DNA of 18,526 bases, from NCBI GenBank assembly GCA_050694275.1, contig JBOGXF010000108.1, positions 1-18,526 on the forward strand, read 5' to 3'. The first letter of the stretch is position 1, and every line of letters begins with the position of its first letter. The position numbers and the translations under genes were made by a program. The DNA comes from JBOGXF01 sp050694275 (lineage in GTDB: Bacteria; Actinomycetota; CADDZG01; WHSQ01). Shown one piece after another: positions 1 through 7,285 of the stretch. The notes under the pieces were generated by a model that searched no databases, had not been told where the DNA came from, and worked only from the letters and a program-made list of their open reading frames with translations.

Positions 1-59
1 ATCTCGTTGGGCATGCCGCCGTACCTCCTGGGCTCGACTCTTTAGACAAGCCGAACCTT

Positions 60-488
60 ATGGAGTGCGGCGGTTTGCGCGTCGGCTATCCGACCCGCCT
101 ATCCCCGCTCAATCGCGGAGAACCGAATCTTTGGCAACAGCGGCTTCGCCTCGCCCAGGACCCCGAGGCCTCGCCAGACCAGCTCGAGGAAGTGCTATCC
201 GAGCCGATGTGGGCTCGCCTTGCTTTGGCTGGCAACCCTTCGGCGTGTCCTGAGCTTCTAGGACGACTTGCGAGTGACCCTTCCCCGGCGGTAAGGCGCC
301 GCGTGGCCCGGCACCCCCGCGCGACGGAGAGGATCCTCGAATCCCTCCTGGGGGATCACGAAGAGATGGTCCGGCAAGCGGCCCGCCGTGCCCTTCGGAA
401 ATTTCCTAGTGGGAAGTCCTTGGAAATTTCCGAACCCTGTGAAACCATGGCGACAACGAATGAGGAGGGGCGTCCGTCACGCTCCTAA
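60..488 (+). CDS. Leucine-rich repeat variant (LRV)-type alpha-helical repeat protein
   Basis: A 142-aa protein of about three to four helical repeats of roughly 24 residues. Each carries an A-x-x-P-x-x-P/A-x-x-L-L-x-x-L pattern followed by D-P-x-x-x-V-R. Clear units lie near residues 32-48, 54-76 and 78-103, for example NPSACPELLGRLASDPSPAV. This pattern is that of LRV/HEAT-like solenoids, which act as protein- or nucleic-acid-binding scaffolds. No enzyme motif is seen. The first ATG in frame is at 60, but it lacks a good Shine-Dalgarno and the frame stays open to the left edge, so the gene may begin outside the window. The tail after residue 115 is polar and probably disordered. It ends 14 bp before the restriction-modification gene on the same strand, so co-transcription and an accessory role there are plausible but inferred. 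Confidence 0.7.
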   Translation: MECGGLRVGYPTRLSPLNRGEPNLWQQRLRLAQDPEASPDQLEEVLSEPMWARLALAGNPSACPELLGRLASDPSPAVRRRVARHPRATERILESLLGDHEEMVRQAARRALRKFPSGKSLEISEPCETMATTNEEGRPSRS

Positions 489-502
489 GCCGAAGGAGCG
501 AG

Positions 503-3001
503 ATGGATAAGAAGCCGATCCACGACAGGATCTCCGGACGACTGATCATCGCCGGTCAAGAGGAGATCGACGCGACGCAGCCCCTCCTGGAGGCGCTCGT
601 CGACGAGCTCGGGTGGGACCCCGGACAGATCGTTTCGAGGCCTCAATGGCGTGTTCCGGCCAGTCCTTCGGCTAAGCGGAAATGGCCCGTAGATGTCGCG
701 ATCTTCGACGACCCTGCCAACCTTCGCGACGCCGAGCACATCCGCATCATTTGCGAATGCAAGAAGCCCGACGTGGAGTCTGGGGTCGAGCAGCTAAAGA
801 TCTACCTCGACCGTGAGCCGCATGCCCGGATCGGAATCTGGTTTAACGGAACCGACCACCGCATCGTTTACAAGACGGGGGACGGCTACGAAGTCGCAGC
901 CGTCGGCACTCCGCTACCTCGACCCACCGATCCTCTTGTACCGACGGGCACAAAAACTCTATCGCTCAAGGACCTCCGGCAGGTTCGGTCGCTGGTTCCG
1001 GTCTTCAATCGGATAAGGGACCGCCTCGCGGCCCAGGACTCCAACGTGAACCGTGACGAGGAGATCCTTCCCGACGTCTCGACCCTCATTCTGCTGAAGA
1101 TCTTGGACGAGCAGGATCACCGATTGAATCCGAGCAGCCCTCTCGGCTTCCAGCTACATGAAACGCCGAAAAAGACTGCCGACCACATCAGAAAACTTCT
1201 CAAGAGTCAGGTTGGCCGCCATCCCGCGGCGTTCGCGTCCGCGGACACAAGATTCGCGATAGACGACGCGAGCATCTTCTACGTCGTTTCGGAGCTAAAG
1301 GACATCAAGCTCCTCGGGAACGGTGACGAGCTCGTTATGGAGGCTTTCCAGGTCCTGAGGGGAAAGGCGTACAAGGGCGAGGAGGGTCAGTTCTTCACCC
1401 CGTTCGATGCCGTCGATCTCGCAGTGGCAGCGGTCGATCCCACGCCCGATGACCGGATCGTCGACCCCGCCGGCGGGTCCGGATCATTCGTCGTCGCTGC
1501 GCTCGAAGATGTCGTGCACAAGATCGATCGCATCGACAGTCTCGACGAATCTGAGAAGCGCGAGGTGAGAGGCGCCTTCGCCAAGGAGAATCTGTACGTT
1601 CTCGACAAGGATGCGGTCAGCGTTCGGCTCTCGCGCGCTTATCTGTCGCTGCTCGGCTGCACGAGCCCACACGTCTACAAAGTGAACAGCTTGAAGCGGA
1701 GCACTTGGGGCGACCAGGCCGACCGTGAGATCGCCGAGGGGTCCTTCGACATCGTGATGACGAACCCGCCGTTCGGATCACGTCTCAAGATCGACATCCC
1801 GACCGCGCGAGAGGAGAAGTACGAAGTCTGTCTCAACTGGAAACGAGATCGCACGGGTAAATGGACGAATACCGGCGAGTACGTGGAGCGAGATCTTGGG
1901 TTGGTCTTTCTCGAGCGAGGGCTCCGGCTCCTGAAGCCGGGGGGACGCATGGCAATTGTCTTGCCCGACACTTACTTGTTCTCCGATAAGTACGGGTGGC
2001 TCGTTCAGTGGTTGGGCAAGTTCACGATCACGCACTCCATCGCGATCCCGATCGAGCTGTTCGAGCCGCACTGCCGGGCCAAGACATCGATCATCGTTCT
2101 AAAGAAGCAGGCGCCAAGGAAAGGTCACAAGTTTATCGGAGTCTTCGGCGAGTCCTTCGGCCGAGACAAGCACGGCAAGACGCGTTTCGTCTTCCAGGAT
2201 GGTCGGATGACGACCGAGGAGGACAACGACTTGAAGCGAGCGGGCGAACTTCTCCGAAAGCGTTCACCCGAGGAGAGCCGGCTGTGGTTCCGCGTGGAGC
2301 AAGCAGATGCCGTTCGCAAGGGCATCGTTGTCGCCCCGTACTGGTGGCGTCGCGACGCTATTGAGGCGCTGGAGAAGTTCGCCGCGGATGAGGATTGTGA
2401 TCTGGTATCGGTGCAGGACCTCATGGACGCAGGGGACATCGAGGTTTTCAACGGACATGGTTCGCCGTCGTCCCACTACAAGGGCCGGGGTGAGATCCCC
2501 TATGTGAAGGTCACGGATATCAAGAACTGGCGCATGAACGAGAACCCGTCGTATCTCATTCCGAAGGAAATCGCGGACAAGGAGCGGCGCGAGCGTTATC
2601 TCAAGAAGTTCGACCTCGTCATGCCCACGCGCGCCAGCAAGAACATCGGGATGTTCGGTGTGGTCATGCCCTGGCAAAAGGACTGCATCCTGACCCGCGA
2701 GATCGCGATCTGGCGGGTTGCGGAGAACGCATCCCGGATTGACTGGGCTTTGCTCCTGATGCTCGCCAGCCTGAAGGTTGTCTTCAAGCAGTATCGCCAC
2801 CTGGTCCTTATGCAGATGAACCGCGAAGACCTATCAGAGCGATACCGAGAGCTAATCCTTCCCATCCCGCGCGACCCTAAGAAGCGCGAGGCGTGGGCGG
2901 AGCCGGTGCGTTCGTACTTCGAGTCGATGGTCTCGGCCCGCGACGCATACGACCGACTCGGAGAGGTCCTCGGTTCGGACCGCTTCGCCGATCGTCCGTA
3001 G
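503..3001 (+). CDS. Single-chain restriction-modification protein (type IIG-like): nuclease + N6-adenine methylase + specificity domain
   Basis: An 832-aa cytoplasmic protein. Residues about 20-140 form an HsdR-N/PD-(D/E)XK-like nuclease domain, with D64 in VDVAIFDD and the E86-x-K88 pair in CECKKPD. Residues about 150-620 are a HsdM-type adenine methyltransferase: QFFTP at 296-300, the AdoMet-binding motif DPAGGSGSF at 321-329 and the catalytic motif NPPF at 421-424. Residues about 634-820 resemble a type I S-subunit target-recognition domain (IPYVKVTDIKNWRM near 665-678) followed by a helical segment. This order matches type IIG enzymes, in which one chain both cuts and methylates. With a single recognition domain, dimerisation or asymmetric methylation is likely. 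AAGGAG lies 7 bp before the ATG. If the nuclease domain were inactive it would be a solitary methylase, but all key residues look intact. Confidence 0.88.
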   Translation: MDKKPIHDRISGRLIIAGQEEIDATQPLLEALVDELGWDPGQIVSRPQWRVPASPSAKRKWPVDVAIFDDPANLRDAEHIRIICECKKPDVESGVEQLKIYLDREPHARIGIWFNGTDHRIVYKTGDGYEVAAVGTPLPRPTDPLVPTGTKTLSLKDLRQVRSLVPVFNRIRDRLAAQDSNVNRDEEILPDVSTLILLKILDEQDHRLNPSSPLGFQLHETPKKTADHIRKLLKSQVGRHPAAFASADTRFAIDDASIFYVVSELKDIKLLGNGDELVMEAFQVLRGKAYKGEEGQFFTPFDAVDLAVAAVDPTPDDRIVDPAGGSGSFVVAALEDVVHKIDRIDSLDESEKREVRGAFAKENLYVLDKDAVSVRLSRAYLSLLGCTSPHVYKVNSLKRSTWGDQADREIAEGSFDIVMTNPPFGSRLKIDIPTAREEKYEVCLNWKRDRTGKWTNTGEYVERDLGLVFLERGLRLLKPGGRMAIVLPDTYLFSDKYGWLVQWLGKFTITHSIAIPIELFEPHCRAKTSIIVLKKQAPRKGHKFIGVFGESFGRDKHGKTRFVFQDGRMTTEEDNDLKRAGELLRKRSPEESRLWFRVEQADAVRKGIVVAPYWWRRDAIEALEKFAADEDCDLVSVQDLMDAGDIEVFNGHGSPSSHYKGRGEIPYVKVTDIKNWRMNENPSYLIPKEIADKERRERYLKKFDLVMPTRASKNIGMFGVVMPWQKDCILTREIAIWRVAENASRIDWALLLMLASLKVVFKQYRHLVLMQMNREDLSERYRELILPIPRDPKKREAWAEPVRSYFESMVSARDAYDRLGEVLGSDRFADRP

Positions 3002-3012
3002 GACCGGCTGTT

Positions 3013-3894
3013 GTGGGGTTCAGGGCTACGGTTCTGCGAGTACTGATTGCCTCGCCGAGCGATACAACGAACGCTCGGGTTCTCCTGCGTGAGGTCGTCG
3101 AGGACTGGAACAGCCTGCATTCCGAGGACGCGCAGATCGTGCTACTTCCTCTCATGTGGGAGAGGGACTCGACTCCCGAGATGGGGGACCGACCCCAGGC
3201 GATTCTCAACCGTCAACTCGTCGACCGAGCTGACCTGTTAATCGGGACCTTTTGGACACGGCTGGGAACGCCGACGGGGGAGGGCGAATCCGGAACCGCA
3301 GAGGAAATCGAGAAGTGCGCCAAAGAGGGCAAGCCGACGCTGATCTATTTCTCGGAAGAACCCGTCCGGCCCGACAGCGTTGATCCTGATGAGTACAAGC
3401 GCCTTGTTGCTTTCCGGGATCGGCTAAAGGCACAAGGTCTCTTCGACACGTTCGAGTCGTTGGAGGAACTCCGAAGAAAAGCGTCCGCGGCGCTTACCCG
3501 GACAATTAGAGAGCGCTTCGACGCGGATGTATCAGAAGCGCCGGTGCCGCTGCGTCGTGGTGCTGAGCTCGTCGCTCGAGTGGAGAATGAAAGGGAAGTT
3601 AGAGGCTTCAGCAAGAGCGGCCGTCCCCAATACACAACGCGGCACACGCTAATCATCGAGAACCGAGGGACCGGAACTGCGGAAGGCCTCAGCTTTGAGT
3701 TCGTAGTCCCCGATGGGGCTGAGGGGGAAGCTCCTCATATTTTCGAGGAACATCCAGTCACGAGGCTCGCGCCCGGAGGGTCCCTCAGCTACAACCTGAT
3801 CGCGCACATGGGAACGACCATTCAATTCGACATCGTTATCAAGTGGCGGGAGGGCGAGACCGAGTTCGAGGATGTTCAGACACTCCGTCTCTAG
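3013..3894 (+). CDS. DUF4062-like (TIR-related fold) protein with C-terminal beta-rich domain
   Basis: A 293-aa protein. Residues 6-115 look like a DUF4062 domain: the first strand is RVLIASPSDTTNAR with the SPSD signature at 14-17. A strand ending LLIGTFWTRLGTPTG follows, then a GTAEEIEKC segment in which E98 sits where TIR and deoxyribosyltransferase-like folds keep a catalytic glutamate. After a helical linker, residues about 183-290 form an all-beta domain that may sense or bind a partner. I chose the GTG at 3013 because AGGA lies about 9 bp upstream and it starts just after the preceding stop at 3001. The frame is open further upstream (from 2893), but that would overlap the restriction-modification gene by more than 100 bp. 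DUF4062 domains often form the N terminus of STAND immune-type NTPases. Here the domain has no NTPase attached. Enzymatic activity is inferred only. Confidence 0.72.
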   Translation: MGFRATVLRVLIASPSDTTNARVLLREVVEDWNSLHSEDAQIVLLPLMWERDSTPEMGDRPQAILNRQLVDRADLLIGTFWTRLGTPTGEGESGTAEEIEKCAKEGKPTLIYFSEEPVRPDSVDPDEYKRLVAFRDRLKAQGLFDTFESLEELRRKASAALTRTIRERFDADVSEAPVPLRRGAELVARVENEREVRGFSKSGRPQYTTRHTLIIENRGTGTAEGLSFEFVVPDGAEGEAPHIFEEHPVTRLAPGGSLSYNLIAHMGTTIQFDIVIKWREGETEFEDVQTLRL

Positions 3895-3897
3895 GAT

Positions 3898-4401
3898 TCA
3901 GACTGATGGCGGAGCAAGTCCACCTTCGCCGGAGCTCCACAAGTAGATGAGGCCCACTACGACCACGGTAGCCAGCGCGGCGTCGATGAAGTCCTTCCGA
4001 TCCTTCAAAGATTCAAGATAGACACCTGCCTTCTGCATGGCTGCATCGGGATCTTCGGGGTCGAGCTCGATGTACTCCTTTCCCTGGAGCATTGCCAGCT
4101 TGTCCGCGGAGAGCCCGCGCTCGACAAGTGGGATGACATATCGACGGGCCTTGAGGGCGTAGCCGATTTCTTGTTGCACATATGACGAATCCGCGGCGGC
4201 CGTCGTGAGAAGCACGATTACCGCGTGACTCCTCTCGATCTCTCGCTGGATCTTGGTGCTGAGCTGGTGACCCGGTCGCAGGTCATGTTCGGCCAGGTAG
4301 ATCTCGATACCCAGACCTGCCGCGTTGTCCTGAAGCGCGCGGACCAAGGCTTCATCTCGGCTGCTGTGACTAACGAAGGCTCGGAACCAGAACAGACTCA
4401 T
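3898..4401 (-). CDS. TIR-domain protein with C-terminal transmembrane helix
   Basis: A 167-aa protein. Residues 6-125 form a bacterial TIR domain: RAFVSHSSRDEALVRAL is the box-1 strand and helix, YLAEHDLRPG is the BB-loop region, and SSYVQQEIGYAL carries the glutamate (E78) that is catalytic in NAD-cleaving TIR enzymes. Residues about 139-155 (IDAALATVVVVGLIYLW) are a single hydrophobic helix, so the protein is probably tail-anchored in the membrane. I chose the ATG at 4401 because GGAGGGG lies about 4 bp upstream; a frame continues to 4500 but adds an unlikely arginine-rich leader. Its stop is 3 bp from that of the convergent DUF4062-like gene. Known bacterial TIR proteins deplete NAD+ or make signalling nucleotides during phage defence. 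The membrane anchor could place such activity at the envelope, which is inference. Confidence 0.82.
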   Translation of the reverse strand: MSLFWFRAFVSHSSRDEALVRALQDNAAGLGIEIYLAEHDLRPGHQLSTKIQREIERSHAVIVLLTTAAADSSYVQQEIGYALKARRYVIPLVERGLSADKLAMLQGKEYIELDPEDPDAAMQKAGVYLESLKDRKDFIDAALATVVVVGLIYLWSSGEGGLAPPSV

Positions 4402-4585
4402 AACCCCTCCAAGTGGCCGATCGTTACCGGCATCATCCCAGTGGGGTGAGACACATCTTGGTCCACGCCTGGTCCACATTCCATCGCGAAATCGGGCCAT
4501 GAGCGCGAAACAGCGACAAACGAAAACCTAGTCTGACCTGCGGAAAAGCTCTAACTGGTCGGGATTCGTTTCACCCTCATTGGCT
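4402..4585. other. Intergenic spacer between TIR gene and first tRNA-Val fragment
   Basis: No convincing gene is seen. It holds the upstream region of the TIR gene (Shine-Dalgarno at about 4406-4412, read on the minus strand). It also holds an imperfect tandem repeat of TGGTCCAC (about 4459-4477) and a more A-rich stretch at 4508-4550 that differs from the surrounding composition. The last 45 bp share loosely spaced words (GGAAAA, CTGGT, GATTC) with the sequence upstream of the second tRNA fragment, as expected if both are ends of related integrating elements. Confidence 0.5.
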
Positions 4586-4626
4586 CTTACAACGCAGGGG
4601 TCGGCGGTTCGAACCCGTCACCGCCC
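4586..4626 (+). repeat. 3' half of tRNA-Val(UAC), att-like fragment A
   Basis: The 41 bp read as tRNA positions 32-72: anticodon loop CTTACAA (anticodon TAC), the 3' anticodon-stem strand CGCAG and variable loop GGGTC. A paired T arm follows (GGCGG / TTCGAAC / CCGTC, one G-T pair), then acceptor strand ACCGCCC. No D arm or 5' acceptor strand precedes it, so this is not a working tRNA gene. Such 3' halves are the usual scar that tyrosine-recombinase islands leave when they integrate into a tRNA gene. A related copy in the same orientation lies at 7843. Confidence 0.75.
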
Positions 4627-4706
4627 GGGACCGGGCGAAGAGGCCGCGAGCCTCATCGATGAAGCCGAGCTGGAAGCGGCGGAGGAAGAGGAATAGTCGT
4701 CGGCGT
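4627..4706. other. Short spacer after tRNA fragment A
   Basis: No gene is supported. A plus-strand frame from 4532 to a TAG at 4694-4696 ends in a very acidic stretch (LEAAEEEE), but it has no usable start and runs across the tRNA fragment. It could be the tail of a gene truncated by integration, or chance. Confidence 0.35.
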
Positions 4707-4940
4707 TCAGTACACATGAACGCTTTGCACTCGTCCGATCTCCTGAGGCTTCCCGACAGGATTTCCATCTTCGTCGACCGGTTGAAAGTTGTGTGCATCG
4801 ACAAGCACGGCGTCAAATTTCTGACCGTCCATCCTCTCCACCTCGACCACGTAGCTGGAAAGCTCGTTCAGGAGGCGTTCGAAGGTCTGATCCGCTTCGC
4901 CGACAAGCGTGATGCTCCAGACTGCCTCGCGTGGTCCCAT
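4707..4940 (-). CDS. Small conserved-looking protein of unknown function downstream of the SEC-C gene
   Basis: A 77-aa acidic protein I do not recognise. It appears to be mainly beta-strand with a central helix (about residues 18-28, FERLLNELSSYV). A charged turn (DEDGNPVGKPQEIG) precedes a final strand (RVQSVHVY), suggesting a compact small barrel. There are no cysteines, signal peptide or membrane segment. The ATG at 4940 is favoured because GGAGGGG lies 3-5 bp upstream; the frame is open to 5033 without a comparable site. It follows the SEC-C gene on the same strand after a 47-bp gap, so the two are probably one transcript. Function is unknown. A partner or immunity role for the SEC-C protein is only a guess from position. 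Confidence 0.6.
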   Translation of the reverse strand: MGPREAVWSITLVGEADQTFERLLNELSSYVVEVERMDGQKFDAVLVDAHNFQPVDEDGNPVGKPQEIGRVQSVHVY

Positions 4941-4987
4941 GTGCCCCTCCCTCGTTGGTGTTTTCAACCTCGAAATCGGTTTGGGGA

Positions 4988-7051
4988 TCAACTCGGAGAG
5001 ACTCGGGAGTCCTCGACTTCCTGGTAGCTCCAAGGATGATCGAGACCCAGTGCCGCTCGTAAGGCCCCGACGTCCATGGGCCGCTTCCCCGCCGTCTGCG
5101 CCAACGCGGCTTCGTACTCGAAGTTGCGCAGCAGCGCCTCGAGCTGGATTCGCCCTTCCTCGTCACCCATCGCCTCCCTGGGCGTGAGACCTTCGAGCGC
5201 GGGCACAGACTCGTCGAGCCACGTATCGCGCCACGCGGCATCCTCTGACGCCGAGACGTCGCGGACCGGCACGGCCGTCGCCGGAGGAAGCGGCAAGTCC
5301 TGGGCGGGATCAAACCTCGTCTCGTCGATGAGCTCGGGCGCCGCGCCCAGCTTTTCGAGAATGTCCAGCAGGAGATCGAGACGCGCCTGGGAGTTGACGT
5401 CGGCCACCACCGCGTTCTCTCGGAACTTGATCTTGGCGCGCAGCCAGCGCTGGGGCCTCCCGTCGTCCTCGACCTCGTAGCCGTCCTCTTGGAGCCTGGC
5501 GCGCGCCTGGGCGACCTCGCCAGGGGTCAGCTCCCGCCCCCACCACGCGATGTGGTCGTCCGCGGCCTCGAAATCCGGGTGGTCCTGCATCGACTGCTGC
5601 AACAAGGCCGCGTCGTCAACGTCGATGGTCGCGGTGATGAACAGCAGAGGATTGCCGTCCATGTTCTGGAGCCGAGGCGGAGCGCTGCGCCACTCATTGA
5701 CGGTGCTCACGAGGTGAGGAAGCGCCTGGGACAAGATCGAGGAGACTGTGCCCTCGATCCCGGCGAAGGGAGGATCGTCCTCGAGAGCGACGCTCAGAGC
5801 AAGTTCGCTGAACTCGTCCGCCAGGGGCCCCGGCTTGGGTCCCTTCTTTCTCTTGAGTGCGTCGCGGATCACCAGATCGACGATCTCGAGCGCGCGCCGG
5901 GCGAGCGCGTCGCCCTCGCGCGGGGTCAGTGCAAGAAAGGCTCCGCCCATGCGCCAGATCCCGTCGATCGGTACGACGTAGCCGAGAAGCACCGTCCACG
6001 GCGCGAGGGCCTCGGCCTGCGATGGCGCCACCTGGGCCCACGCCATTCGACCGGTGAGGATGTCCCGCAGCCACACGTGCGGACGGGGCCGAGGATCGCG
6101 CACGACCCACAGTACGTAGCGACCGTGGGCCGCCCACTCGGCTGCCCGGTGAGCCGCGTCTGCCGGCGTGGACGGGTCATCGGCGAACGCCTGAAGCAAG
6201 CAGCGGGCGTCGTCGGGATCGTCGCTGTCCGGGACATCGAACAACGCGACGCGAAACGACCACTCCATGAAGAGCTGCGACTCCGCTTGATCGGCCTCGA
6301 CCTGCTCCTCGTCGCCGAACCAGGCCTCGCGGGCCTCGTGCATTGCAGCGCGGTTCTCGGGCCTTATCGCGTACTGGGTCAAAAGCTCGCGGAGTTCATC
6401 GAATCGCGAGCGGTCCTCGAAGCGGCCGAGCGCGGCCCGCTCGCGCGGGAGGCAACATCTCTTGTATCTGTGTCCCGAGCCGCACGGGCAAGCCTCCCTG
6501 GGCGCGATCTCGTCGATGCGTTGGGATACCTCGACCAGCACATCCCGGTAGGTGTCGTGGGCCGACCAGTCCTCAGGATCGTCGCGAGACATCTGCTCGG
6601 CCACCTCAACCGCGTCCGCCAACCTCCCGCATTCGTGCAGAGAGAGCCCGTAGCACCACTTGAGCGCCGGCTCGTCGGACAGCTCCATGGCCTTTTCGTA
6701 GAGCTCGAGGCAGCGCGGGTCGTCGTGTTCGAGCTCCGCAACCTCCGCAGCGAAGACGAGCGCTCCGAGGCACCCGTCGGAGACGTCGAGCGCTGCATCG
6801 GCCACGGCTCGGGCCCGCTCGAGCGAGCCCTTGTTGGCGATGAGCATCGTGAAGCCATCGGGAGGCAGACGGTCGCCGAACGTTTTTACGAACTCGGCGG
6901 CGACCTCCTCAGGCGGGACGGCGGGATCGGTCGCCCGCTCGAGGAACTCCTGCGCGGCCTGTTGGGCTACCTCCGCTAGCTTGCGGATCTCCTTGCGGCT
7001 GGGAGCGAGGGGCCGAGATGCCCTCTGCCTGCGCCTGCTTCGCTTCCCCAA
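4988..7051 (-). CDS. Large SEC-C motif protein with TPR-like N-terminal region
   Basis: A 687-aa soluble protein. After a basic N terminus, residues about 65-175 are helical and TPR-like. A perfect SEC-C zinc motif follows at 188-200 (CPCGSGHRYKRCC, zinc ligands C188, C190, C199 and C200 or nearby). This motif is known from the SecA C terminus, where it binds zinc and SecB, and in many proteins of unknown role. Residues about 205-560 are a long region I cannot assign. Residues about 615-650 contain a PALEGLTPREA segment followed by a charged helix, of a kind often seen at the end of other SEC-C proteins. The start is a TTG at 7049-7051 with GGGAGG 7 bp upstream; no upstream ATG fits. It is divergent from the HTH gene and is the main cargo of the tRNA-bounded cassette. 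Function unknown. Confidence 0.78.
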   Translation of the reverse strand: MGKRSRRRQRASRPLAPSRKEIRKLAEVAQQAAQEFLERATDPAVPPEEVAAEFVKTFGDRLPPDGFTMLIANKGSLERARAVADAALDVSDGCLGALVFAAEVAELEHDDPRCLELYEKAMELSDEPALKWCYGLSLHECGRLADAVEVAEQMSRDDPEDWSAHDTYRDVLVEVSQRIDEIAPREACPCGSGHRYKRCCLPRERAALGRFEDRSRFDELRELLTQYAIRPENRAAMHEAREAWFGDEEQVEADQAESQLFMEWSFRVALFDVPDSDDPDDARCLLQAFADDPSTPADAAHRAAEWAAHGRYVLWVVRDPRPRPHVWLRDILTGRMAWAQVAPSQAEALAPWTVLLGYVVPIDGIWRMGGAFLALTPREGDALARRALEIVDLVIRDALKRKKGPKPGPLADEFSELALSVALEDDPPFAGIEGTVSSILSQALPHLVSTVNEWRSAPPRLQNMDGNPLLFITATIDVDDAALLQQSMQDHPDFEAADDHIAWWGRELTPGEVAQARARLQEDGYEVEDDGRPQRWLRAKIKFRENAVVADVNSQARLDLLLDILEKLGAAPELIDETRFDPAQDLPLPPATAVPVRDVSASEDAAWRDTWLDESVPALEGLTPREAMGDEEGRIQLEALLRNFEYEAALAQTAGKRPMDVGALRAALGLDHPWSYQEVEDSRVSPS

Positions 7052-7285
7052 GATACGCCCTCCCGTGGTTGGTGGCCCGACCCGCGCTGAGCACGAAAAA
7101 GTGGGGAAGCGGGTTTCATGCTAGCAATCGGCTGCCTGCCTCCCAAGGATCTCGGAAGGACCGGCGCCCGAACAGTCCATCGGAGCGAGGCCAAGACAAC
7201 ACGTAACATTTGTGTTACACAAGCCAACTCGCTCTTATTGATTCCTGAGCGGGTTTGTTCGACAAGGGGCACGGCGGAGAACCTC
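7052..7285. promoter_or_regulatory. Divergent promoter region between SEC-C and HTH genes
   Basis: A 234-bp region with no supported gene. It must contain the promoters of the SEC-C gene (minus) and the HTH gene (plus). The main visible structure is the dyad at 7203-7218. A plus-strand frame running from 7118 into the HTH gene lacks a Shine-Dalgarno and protein-like composition, so I treat it as leader sequence. Confidence 0.55.
7203..7218. promoter_or_regulatory. Inverted repeat GTAACA-TTTG-TGTTAC, probable HTH autoregulatory operator
   Basis: A perfect 6-bp inverted repeat with a 4-bp spacer, 67 bp before the GTG start of the HTH protein. It is AT-rich against its surroundings. HigA/Xre-type antitoxins usually repress their own promoter through dyads of this size, so the HTH protein encoded next to it is the likely ligand. 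It may also control the divergent SEC-C gene. Confidence 0.5.

Noticed and set aside
2893..3012. Longer start for the DUF4062-like gene, overlapping the restriction-modification gene.
   Set aside because: The extra residues are an arginine/proline-rich translation of another gene's codons. The GTG at 3013 has a ribosome site and begins just before the domain.
4402..4500. Longer start for the TIR gene.
   Set aside because: The leader is basic and unlike TIR N termini. The ATG at 4401 has a strong GGAGGGG and sits just before the first TIR strand.
4580..4630. A complete functional tRNA-Val gene at fragment A, and likewise at 7843.
   Set aside because: Neither site has a D arm or a 5' acceptor strand, and bases upstream of the loop do not pair with CGCAG.
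4532..4696. Plus-strand frame with an acidic C terminus running through tRNA fragment A.
   Set aside because: It has no ATG or ribosome site and crosses a tRNA-derived repeat. At most it is a truncated tail, which cannot be shown here.
5489..6979. A 496-codon open frame on the plus strand opposite the SEC-C gene.
   Set aside because: High GC keeps the antisense frame open. Its product is arginine-rich with no recognisable domain, while the minus-strand frame has a SEC-C motif and a good ribosome site.
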